A stretch of DNA of 16,598 nt, taken from CAWBRT01 sp050015355. Its GTDB lineage: Bacteria; Acidobacteriota; Terriglobia; Terriglobales; Acidobacteriaceae. The translations under genes and the position numbers were made by a program. Positions 1 through 5,999 of the stretch are shown here, in pieces. The notes beneath the pieces were generated by a model that worked only from the letters and a program-made list of their open reading frames with translations, did no database searches and was not told the DNA's origin. The number at the start of each line of letters is the position of its first letter. Positions within the stretch are counted from its first letter, which is position 1. Location: the NCBI GenBank assembly GCA_050015355.1, contig JBEKBO010000102.1, forward strand, positions 1 through 16,598, given 5' to 3'.

Positions 1-57
1 GGCTGCACCTCCAGGCGGATGAGAGGTGTTAACCGCGAAACAAGAAAGGTCGAAACT

Positions 58-252
58 ATGCCTCTGATTCAACTGCTGGAAGTTCTGATCGTGGTGGGTG
101 TCCTGCTGTGGCTGGTGAATCGCTTTATCCCAATGCAGGCAACCATCAAGTCAATTCTGAATGGCGTCGTGGTCATTGCAGTCGTTTTGTGGCTGCTGAA
201 TGTCGTTGGGTTGCTGCACTCCATTTCCCGGATACACATCGGGAAAGGATGA
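58..252 (+). CDS. Thivi_2564 family small membrane protein
   Basis: A 64-residue protein made almost entirely of two hydrophobic helices, roughly residues 4-20 and 27-48, with an Asn-Arg-Phe-Ile-Pro-Met turn between them and a short polar tail ending His-Ile-Gly-Lys-Gly. The LLWLVNRFIPM and VVVIAVVLWLLNV blocks match the Thivi_2564 family of bacterial inner-membrane proteins as I remember it; no biochemical function is known for that family. The frame is open upstream to position 19, but the ATG at 58 is preferred: it starts the conserved MPLIQLLEV segment and has an AAAGG stretch about 8 bases upstream, while the extra 13 residues are charged and not conserved-looking. It lies 88 bases before the OmpA-type gene on the same strand. 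The family assignment is fairly secure; the role is unknown. Confidence 0.8.
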   Translation: MPLIQLLEVLIVVGVLLWLVNRFIPMQATIKSILNGVVVIAVVLWLLNVVGLLHSISRIHIGKG

Positions 253-340
253 GTTGTGGTGAGGCACTTAGAGAACAACCAAGTCAGGAAGCTCAAATCT
301 AGATAAAGCAGCACGGCAGACATCTGCCAGAGGAAGATCA

Positions 341-1882
341 TTGAAGATAAAGCTGTTGTTAGCAACTGTAATCGCCCTGAGCTTGACCGCACTAGCCCAG
401 ACCAATCCTCAAGTCGCACTCGTTGCCGAACCGACGGCTCAGACGCCGATGTTTCGGGTCACGGTAATCAGCCGCAGTGTGCAGGCTGTCAACTACAGAC
501 ACCGCAGCGGAGCCACCAAACTGGATTTCGCTGGCACAGACCTGATGCCTTCAGCAAGCGGCCAAGCCAAAGTTGAAAGCAAGAAGGGCTACATTGAAAT
601 CGAAGTCGAATTTGGCAATCTGCAAAAGCCCACGACTTTCGGCAATGAGTATCTGACCTACATCCTATGGGCCATCTCGCCCGAAGGCCGAGCAGTGAAT
701 CTGGGAGAAGTGCTGGTAGGCGGCAACCATCGCAGCAAACTCGATGTAACAACGGATCTCCAAGCCTTCGCTCTGATTGTTACCGCGGAGCCTTACTATG
801 CCGTTCGGCAACCCAGCAATGTAGTCGTGCTTGAGAACGTAATCCGTGGGGATACCAGGGGAACTACCGAGGCAGTGAATGCAAAGTATGAACTCATGGA
901 ATGGGGCGGCTATATCCCTACCGGCTACAAGTTTGACCCAGTGGTTCTGAATGCGAAGTTGCCATTGGAATTCTTCGAGGCACGGAATGCACTACGCATC
1001 GCGCAATCCGAGGGTGCCGAGAGGTACGCCAGTGACAGCTATCAGCACGCTGTTCAGTTAATGAACAGAGCCGATGAATATGCCACAAGCAAACACATCG
1101 ACAGAAAGCCACTGACCGCAGTTGCCCGCGAGGCAGTGCAGACTGCTGAAGATGCACGCGCGATCGCAGTCAAGAAAATGGACGAGAAGCGCTTAGCGAA
1201 CGAACGCCGAACCTCAGCGGATGCACAGGCACGATCGCAGGCGCAAGCTAACGACGCGATTCGACAGAAAGAGCAAGCTCAGGCTGATGCGGTAAAGGCG
1301 CAATCCGACATGGCCGCAAATCAAGCAGCATCAGCAGCGGCGGTCGCAGCGGCTCAGGCCGATGCCGACCAATCTCGTTTAGCCGCACAGCAAGCGCAGC
1401 TGAATGTGCAACAAGCGGAAAACGACAAAACGGCCATGCGCGCGCGATTGTCTGAGCAGTTGAATTCCATTCTCCAGACTCGCGACAGTGCGCGCGGGCT
1501 CATCGTCAGCATGTCTGATGTTTTATTTGACACCGGGAAGTACTCATTGAAGTCCGGTGCAAGGGAAAAGCTGGCGAAAGTTGCTGGAATTCTGCTCGCC
1601 TACCCGGGGCTCAACATTGCAGTCGGCGGCTACACGGACAATGTCGGCGGGGATGAAATGAATCAAAAGCTGTCTGAGAACCGCGCCGGTTCGGTGCGTG
1701 ATTACCTGGTGCAACAAGGCGTGACGACAGATTCAGTCAGCGCAAAAGGTTTCGGCAACACTTTGCCGGTAGCCTCCAACGATAACTCCGCCGGCCGGCA
1801 ACAGAACCGGAGAGTAGAACTTCTCGTTTCTGGCGAAGCCATCGGCGATTCGGTCAACGTGACGACAGGAAGCTTGCGTTAG
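341..1882 (+). CDS. OmpA-family peptidoglycan-binding protein
   Basis: A 513-residue exported protein. Residues 1-20 are a signal peptide (Lys-Ile-Lys then a Leu/Ala-rich core ending ALAQ). Residues about 25-205 form a beta-rich domain of the sort found in acidobacterial secreted proteins. Residues about 210-385 are an Ala/Gln/Glu/Lys-rich, strongly helical stretch, probably a coiled coil. Residues about 386-498 are a typical OmpA C-terminal domain that binds diaminopimelate in peptidoglycan: the VLFDTG strand, the GGYTDN motif with Asp433, and the LSENRAGSV helix with Arg448, followed by KGFGNTLPVASN and the QNRRVEL end. The start is TTG at 341, preceded by AGAGGAAG about 4 bases upstream, and it places the signal peptide exactly at the N terminus. 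It likely tethers the outer membrane or a periplasmic structure to the wall. The function of the N-terminal domain is not recognised. Confidence 0.88.
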   Translation: MKIKLLLATVIALSLTALAQTNPQVALVAEPTAQTPMFRVTVISRSVQAVNYRHRSGATKLDFAGTDLMPSASGQAKVESKKGYIEIEVEFGNLQKPTTFGNEYLTYILWAISPEGRAVNLGEVLVGGNHRSKLDVTTDLQAFALIVTAEPYYAVRQPSNVVVLENVIRGDTRGTTEAVNAKYELMEWGGYIPTGYKFDPVVLNAKLPLEFFEARNALRIAQSEGAERYASDSYQHAVQLMNRADEYATSKHIDRKPLTAVAREAVQTAEDARAIAVKKMDEKRLANERRTSADAQARSQAQANDAIRQKEQAQADAVKAQSDMAANQAASAAAVAAAQADADQSRLAAQQAQLNVQQAENDKTAMRARLSEQLNSILQTRDSARGLIVSMSDVLFDTGKYSLKSGAREKLAKVAGILLAYPGLNIAVGGYTDNVGGDEMNQKLSENRAGSVRDYLVQQGVTTDSVSAKGFGNTLPVASNDNSAGRQQNRRVELLVSGEAIGDSVNVTTGSLR

Positions 1883-1908
1883 AGCAAGCGTACGTAACAA
1901 GTAGTAAT

Positions 1909-1914
1909 GGAGGT
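1909..1914 (+). promoter_or_regulatory. Shine-Dalgarno sequence GGAGGT for the Gln-rich protein
   Basis: GGAGGT lies 7 bases before the ATG at 1922. An upstream in-frame ATG at 1907 overlaps this site and would add five residues in front of the signal peptide, so the ATG at 1922 is the better start. Confidence 0.7.
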
Positions 1915-1921
1915 AGCACCC

Positions 1922-2611
1922 ATGAAAGGAATTGGAATCATCAGTACAGCGGCTCTGTTTTTGCTTCTCGGAATCGCTGCTCCCGGCTATGCAGAGCAGG
2001 AGAAGCAGGGCGAAAAACAGCGCGAACCTGAGAAGCAAGCCCAGCCTGAAAGACAAGCCAAACCCGAACAGCAACATGCTCAGCAACAAAAGCAAGCCGA
2101 GCCTGCCAAGCAATCCAAGCCCGAGCAACAGCATGCTCAGCAACAAAAGCAGCAGGAACAGAACAAGCAGCAGCAACAGCATGCTCAGCAGCAAAAGCAG
2201 CAGGAACAGAACAAGCAGCAGCATGCTCAGCAGCAAAAGCAGCAGGAACAGAACAAGCAGCAGCAACAGCATGCTCAGCAGCAAAAGCAGCAGGAACAGA
2301 ACAAGCAGCAGCAACAGCATGCTCAGCAGCAAAAGCAGCAGGAACAGCGAGCCGGTGCTCGCGGTGGTGGCCGCATTCCTGAAGACCGTTACCGGGCCAA
2401 CTTTGGACGGGAGCACACGTTCCGTGTCAGCCAAGCCGACTACAGGGGGCGCCGCTTCCATTACGGTGGCTATTGGTTCGGATTTGTTGACCCATGGCCA
2501 AGCAACTGGCTCTACACGCAAAACGTCTATGTTGTCGACATGAACGGCGTGTATTACCTGTGCAACCCGATGTATCCTGGCGTTAACATTGCACTCAGCT
2601 TCACACTATAG
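1922..2611 (+). CDS. Secreted Gln-rich repeat protein
   Basis: A 229-residue protein in three parts. Residues 1-24 are a signal peptide (MKGIGIIS start, hydrophobic core, cleavage likely after GYA). Residues 25-143 are extremely rich in Gln, Lys, Glu and Pro, with six spaced copies of His-Ala-Gln-Gln-Gln-Lys. Residues 144-229 form a compact domain rich in Tyr, Trp, Gly and Arg: RIPEDRYRANFGREHTF, then FHYGGYWFGFVDPWP, NWLYTQ and GVYYLCNPMYPGV. I recognise similar Tyr/Trp-rich C-terminal domains in secreted acidobacterial proteins of unknown function. The Gln-rich part is probably an extended, low-complexity spacer across the periplasm or cell wall. The gene follows the OmpA-type gene by 39 bases, so the two may be co-transcribed. 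No enzymatic motif is seen. Confidence 0.8.
   Translation: MKGIGIISTAALFLLLGIAAPGYAEQEKQGEKQREPEKQAQPERQAKPEQQHAQQQKQAEPAKQSKPEQQHAQQQKQQEQNKQQQQHAQQQKQQEQNKQQHAQQQKQQEQNKQQQQHAQQQKQQEQNKQQQQHAQQQKQQEQRAGARGGGRIPEDRYRANFGREHTFRVSQADYRGRRFHYGGYWFGFVDPWPSNWLYTQNVYVVDMNGVYYLCNPMYPGVNIALSFTL
2072..2348 (+). repeat. Imperfect in-frame tandem repeat encoding HAQQQK units
   Basis: Six copies of a unit containing CATGCTCAGCA(A/G)CAAAAGCA, beginning at 2075, 2132, 2180, 2222, 2270 and 2318. The spacings are 57, 48, 42, 48 and 48 bases, all multiples of three. The last four units are almost identical at the DNA level (CAGCAGGAACAGAACAAGCAG follows each, apart from the final one), while the first is more diverged. 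This suggests recent expansion by slippage or unequal exchange at the 3' end of the array. The 42-base spacing results from loss of two Gln codons. Confidence 0.9.
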
Positions 2612-2738
2612 CGGCCCATATGGGTGTCGTCTGGAGGCGCAGCCAGCTTAACTGCTTACCGGCGCGGGTCCACCGCTTGGGCTCGCACCGCTTTCAGTAA
2701 CGTGTGAACGTCGTCAGTGCAAGGAAAAGGAGTGCAAT

Positions 2739-2894
2739 ATGCTTGGAACTTTATTGATTGTGATTTTGATCTTAGCGCTCTGTGGTGCGCTACCAAGATG
2801 GTCTCATAGCAGAGACTGGGGGTATTACCCGAGCGGCGGAGTGGGGCTGGTCCTCTTGATCGTTATCATTTTGTTGGTTCTCGGGCGGATCTAA
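2739..2894 (+). CDS. DUF3309 family small membrane protein
   Basis: A 51-residue protein: a hydrophobic helix (residues 3-17), a short polar middle with PRWSHSRDWGYYPSGG, and a second hydrophobic helix (residues 35-48) ending LGRI. The LGTLL start, the ALPRWSHSRDWGYYPSGGVG centre and the C-terminal GRI are the hallmarks of DUF3309, a widespread family of about 50-residue membrane proteins without known function. The ATG at 2739 has a good Shine-Dalgarno sequence, AAGGAG at 2727-2732, 6 bases upstream. The stop is only 3 bases before the start of the phospholipase/hydrolase gene, so the two are probably one transcript and may be translationally coupled. Short length makes this gene easy to miss in automatic annotation. 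Confidence 0.85.
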   Translation: MLGTLLIVILILALCGALPRWSHSRDWGYYPSGGVGLVLLIVIILLVLGRI

Positions 2895-2897
2895 ACC

Positions 2898-4904
2898 ATG
2901 CGTCACTCGCCAACATCGCCAGGCGCCATAGCCACGGTTTGGCGCCTGTTCTCTCTCCGTGCGGCGGCGCTTCTTCTGGTCGTGCTCATGTGCAGCGGCG
3001 GTGTGTTCGCATACTCCGTGCTGACGCACGAGGAAATCGTCGATCTGCTCTGGACCGATGAGATCCGGCCCCTTTTGCTCAAGCGATATCCGGGGCTGTC
3101 GGAAGACCAGATCAGGGAGGCGCATGCCTATGCCTATGGAGGCGCCGTCATCCAGGACCTTGGCTACTACCCGTTCGGCAATAAAGAATTCAGCAACCTG
3201 GTGCATTACGTCCGCAGTGGAGACTTTGTTCGTGAGCTGCTGCTCGAAAGCCAGGATGTCAACGAGTATGCCTTCGCCTTGGGAGCCCTGTCGCACTATG
3301 CGTCGGATATCGCCGGCCATCCGGCGGTCAACCAAGCCGTCGCGATCGAGTACCCGAAGCTACGAGCGAAGTTTGGCAAGTCAGTTCGCTATGCCGAGGA
3401 CAAGACAGCGCATTTGAAGACGGAGTTTGGGTTCGACACGGTGCAGGTCGCGAAGAATCGTTATGCCTCGCAGCAGTACCACGATTTCATCGGATTCAAG
3501 GTTTCCAAATCCTTGCTGGAGCGGGTCTTTCCCGTCGTGTACGGATTGGAGCTGAAAGACGTGCTTACCCACGAAGATCTAGCCGTGGGTTCGTACCGTT
3601 TTGCGGTCAGCCGGTTGATTCCACAAATGACGCAGGTCGCGCTGCAAACCCATAAGAAGGAGCTGATACACGAAACACCGGATTTTGCGAAACGGAAATT
3701 CTTGTACCGTTTATCGCGCTCCGGATATGAGAAGGAGTGGGGAAAGGACTACGTGAAGCCAGGCTTAGGCACGCGCATTTTGTCAACACTCCTGCGATAC
3801 ATGCCAAAGATCGGTCCCTTCAAAGGGTTAGCGTTCAATAACCCGACTCCCCAAACTGAGGACATGTATTTCAAAAGCATCAACACGACCGTCGATCAAT
3901 ACCGAGCCTTTCTGAAAAGTGTGCGCACTGACTCACTCGTGCTTCCTAATTGTGATCTTGATAGCGGCAACAAAACCAAGGCAGCGGAATACTCGCTCAC
4001 GGACGACACCTACGCAAAGTTACTGGCTCAACTGTCGGAGCGGAAGTTCGATCGGACGTCGCCTGAGCTGCGCGATAACATCCTGCAGTTTTATTCCGAC
4101 CTCTCGCTACCGATCGAGACGAAGAAGGACGAGGTTCGCTGGCAGGGCGTACTGACATCGCTTGATCAGTTGAAGTCGCTGACTCCGAATGCGACTGTGG
4201 CGGGCAGCCCTGCACAGCACTCGCTATTCGTGCCCATGTCGAGTGTCGCCCGCACGATGCCGCCCATGATCGTCATCGGCTTCGTCGGCGGGTTCATCAA
4301 GCACGATAATCTCGTCCACAGCGAGGTGCAGCTCGCAGCACGACTGCGCAAGGCGTACCCCTTGGGCGTAGATGTGGAGACCTTTGAGGGTTCCCGCGGG
4401 GAAGAAGCTCGAAAGAAAATCCTCGGCCTGCTGGACACAAACCATGATGGGACTCTAACAGCCGACGAGAAACAGACTGCCCACATCATCATTTACGGAC
4501 ATAGCTGGGGAGGCTCGGAAGCCATTGCCTTGGCGCGTGAACTGGAAAAAGATGGCATCCCAGTGCGCCTTACCATTCAAGTGGATAGTATCTCCAAGAT
4601 TCATCAAAATGATGCCGTCATCCCCGCGAATGTAGTCCGAGCCGCCAATTTCTATCAGCCGAATGGTCTTCTCCACGGCCAGCCCGCGATTCGCGCTGCC
4701 GATCCAACACGCACGAGTATCATCGGGAATTTTCGATTCGACTACAAAGCGAGCCCTTATAACTGCGGCGAATATCCTTGGTACGACCGCGCCTTCGTGA
4801 AGCCCCACACCCAGATTGAATGCGATCCAACTGTGTGGAAACAAGTGGAAATTCTGATACGGTCGGACCTGCCCCCAACAACAGGGAGTGGATTAGAGCA
4901 CTGA
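2898..4904 (+). CDS. Secreted zinc-dependent phospholipase C-like domain fused to alpha/beta-hydrolase-like domain with EF-hand-like loop
   Basis: A 668-residue exported protein. A basic N terminus and hydrophobic stretch (about residues 20-38, ending GGVFA before YSVLTHEE) form a signal peptide. Residues about 40-250 resemble zinc-dependent phospholipase C: candidate metal ligands are His44, Asp87, His103, the His133-x3-Asp137-x3-His141 cluster and His172-x3-Glu176, in the same order as ligands of Bacillus cereus PLC. Residues about 450-650 resemble an alpha/beta hydrolase: a hydrophobic strand MIVIGFVGGF, the nucleophile elbow GHSWGG with Ser536, then Asp563 in QVDSI and His637 in KPHTQ as a plausible triad. 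An EF-hand-like calcium loop, DTNHDGTLTADE, sits at residues 513-524 just before the elbow. Most bacterial PLC proteins are about half this length. The gene starts 3 bases after the DUF3309 stop. Substrate is unknown; phospholipid or another ester is a reasonable guess. Confidence 0.75.
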   Translation: MRHSPTSPGAIATVWRLFSLRAAALLLVVLMCSGGVFAYSVLTHEEIVDLLWTDEIRPLLLKRYPGLSEDQIREAHAYAYGGAVIQDLGYYPFGNKEFSNLVHYVRSGDFVRELLLESQDVNEYAFALGALSHYASDIAGHPAVNQAVAIEYPKLRAKFGKSVRYAEDKTAHLKTEFGFDTVQVAKNRYASQQYHDFIGFKVSKSLLERVFPVVYGLELKDVLTHEDLAVGSYRFAVSRLIPQMTQVALQTHKKELIHETPDFAKRKFLYRLSRSGYEKEWGKDYVKPGLGTRILSTLLRYMPKIGPFKGLAFNNPTPQTEDMYFKSINTTVDQYRAFLKSVRTDSLVLPNCDLDSGNKTKAAEYSLTDDTYAKLLAQLSERKFDRTSPELRDNILQFYSDLSLPIETKKDEVRWQGVLTSLDQLKSLTPNATVAGSPAQHSLFVPMSSVARTMPPMIVIGFVGGFIKHDNLVHSEVQLAARLRKAYPLGVDVETFEGSRGEEARKKILGLLDTNHDGTLTADEKQTAHIIIYGHSWGGSEAIALARELEKDGIPVRLTIQVDSISKIHQNDAVIPANVVRAANFYQPNGLLHGQPAIRAADPTRTSIIGNFRFDYKASPYNCGEYPWYDRAFVKPHTQIECDPTVWKQVEILIRSDLPPTTGSGLEH

Positions 4905-4920
4905 TCGTGTGTGGACTTAA

Positions 4921-5007
4921 GGAATCTCTGAACAAGCACCGCTTTCGGAATAGCGGATACGTGCAGGCCAGAGATTCCGTCGAGTTCATACGATTCTTTA
5001 CGGAATC
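4921..5007. terminator. Overlapping inverted repeats at the convergent gene junction
   Basis: GGAATCTCTG (4921-4930) is perfectly complementary to CAGAGATTCC (4969-4978). Inside the 38-base loop GCAC/GTGC (4936-4939/4961-4964) and CGCT/AGCG (4940-4943/4952-4955) can also pair, giving an extended hairpin. GATTCCGT (4973-4980) can instead pair with ACGGAATC (5000-5007), and this excludes the first stem. The region begins 17 bases after the hydrolase stop and lies between convergent genes, so transcription termination is the simplest role. There is no clear T-tract on either strand, so it is not a classical intrinsic terminator. One 10-base repeat with a loop this size is roughly expected by chance in a window this long; the nested pairing and location are what support it. 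Confidence 0.4.
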
Positions 5008-5116
5008 AGGCTGCTAAATTCGCTGCCGGTCGGCTTCGGACGCCCCTTGGCGATCTATGCCGCCGAGCAGAGCAGCCGCTTGCGAACCAGAAACAGGTTC
5101 ACCAATTGGCCCCCGG

Positions 5117-5812
5117 TCACGCAACTGTTCCGAACAATGCCCCGACACCTGCGGTCAGCGCCATGGCAAGCGCACCCCAGAACGTGACGCGGATTGCTCC
5201 TACCGTGACGCCAGCGCCACCCGCGCCTGCTGCCAACCCGCCTAAAAGCGCGAGGAACGCCAGTGAGGTCCCGGAGACAAGGGGTATCAAACCGGCCGCC
5301 GGGGCTATGGCTGTGACCAACAGAGGCATGGCTGCTCCAACAGCGAAGCTGCCAGCCGACGCCAACGCAGCCTGAATCGGACGCGCACGGAGAGTCCCGG
5401 AGATACCGAGTTCATCGCGGGCATGCGCGCCGATCGCATCATGGACCATCAACTGCTCGGCGACCTGTTTCGCGAGCGAAGGATCGAGTCCGCGAGCGAC
5501 GTAGATTGCTACCAGTTCGCGATGCTCACCCGCATAATCTGTTTTGAGTTCCACGCGCTCACGTTCGAGGTCGGCATGCTCGGTGTCTGCCTGTGAGTGG
5601 ACAGACACGTACTCTCCCGCAGCCATCGACATAGACCCCGCGACCAGACCGGCGACCCCTGCGACCAATACGTTGCTGTGAGTCGCATGCGCAGCCGCGA
5701 CACCAAGCACCAGACTCGCTGTTGAAAGGATGCCGTCGTTCGCGCCCAATACCGCCGCGCGTAGCCAGCCGATGCGTTCTGTGCGATGTTGTTCCTGGTG
5801 GCGTACAGGCAT
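5117..5812 (-). CDS. VIT/CCC1 family iron/manganese transporter
   Basis: A 231-residue integral membrane protein of the VIT1/CCC1 family, which moves Fe2+ or Mn2+ out of the cytoplasm. Diagnostic features are the RAAVLGANDGILST first helix (Asn25-Asp26), the GSMSMAAGEYVSVHSQADTE second helix and loop (residues 59-78), and an acidic cytoplasmic segment (about residues 77-135) with Glu/Asp/His clusters that bind metal in plant VIT1. Three further Ala/Gly-rich helices follow (about 145-231), giving the usual five. Length is normal for the family. The frame is open 16 codons further upstream, but the ATG at 5812 has AAGGAGG 8 bases before it and gives the expected N terminus. It follows mgtA by 187 bases on the same strand. 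Iron or manganese tolerance is the likely role; the metal cannot be told from the sequence. Confidence 0.9.
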   Translation of the reverse strand: MPVRHQEQHRTERIGWLRAAVLGANDGILSTASLVLGVAAAHATHSNVLVAGVAGLVAGSMSMAAGEYVSVHSQADTEHADLERERVELKTDYAGEHRELVAIYVARGLDPSLAKQVAEQLMVHDAIGAHARDELGISGTLRARPIQAALASAGSFAVGAAMPLLVTAIAPAAGLIPLVSGTSLAFLALLGGLAAGAGGAGVTVGAIRVTFWGALAMALTAGVGALFGTVA

Positions 5813-5820
5813 TCTTAAGG

Positions 5821-5827
5821 CCTCCTT
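5821..5827 (-). promoter_or_regulatory. Shine-Dalgarno sequence AAGGAGG for the VIT gene
   Basis: On the - strand AAGGAGG lies 8 bases before the ATG at 5812. It decides the start against an in-frame ATG at 5860. Confidence 0.75.
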
Positions 5828-5999
5828 GATCTGGGAACCGCTAGAAACCACGGAACACACTCTCTTGTTCGGACGGCCGACTCTCGGATTCCCAGCCAGC
5901 GGGCTAACCGTGGGCTAAACCGCAACCCAACCACTGTTTGGGCTGTCCTGGATAATACTTTGAGCGCCTGCGAATAGTGCCGTCGCCGGAAATGCCGGG

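Noticed and set aside
1733..2521. A 262-codon frame on the - strand made largely of Leu, Met and Ser
   Set aside because: It is the antisense of the Gln-codon (CAG/CAA) repeat, which has no stops in any frame. Poly-Leu with no start signal and overlap with two convincing + strand genes point to a shadow.
1932..2543. A second + strand frame with repeated SMLSSKSSRNRTSSS units
   Set aside because: Same repeat read in another frame. The frame at 1922-2611 has the Shine-Dalgarno sequence, a signal peptide and a folded C-terminal domain; this one has none.
2615..2624. Perfect palindrome CCCATATGGG right after the Gln-rich protein gene
   Set aside because: Chance level for its length, no T-tract, and no loop for a stable hairpin, so neither a terminator nor an operator call is supported.
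5057..5375. Overlapping + strand frames of 62 and 89 codons
   Set aside because: They lie antisense to the VIT gene and have Ala/Pro/Arg-rich translations typical of shadows in GC-rich DNA.
5901..5945. GGGCTAA direct repeat and a CCCAA/TTGGG stem between mgtA and the VIT gene
   Set aside because: The stem is only 5 bases with no following T-tract, and the direct repeat is 7 bases. Too weak to call a terminator or operator.
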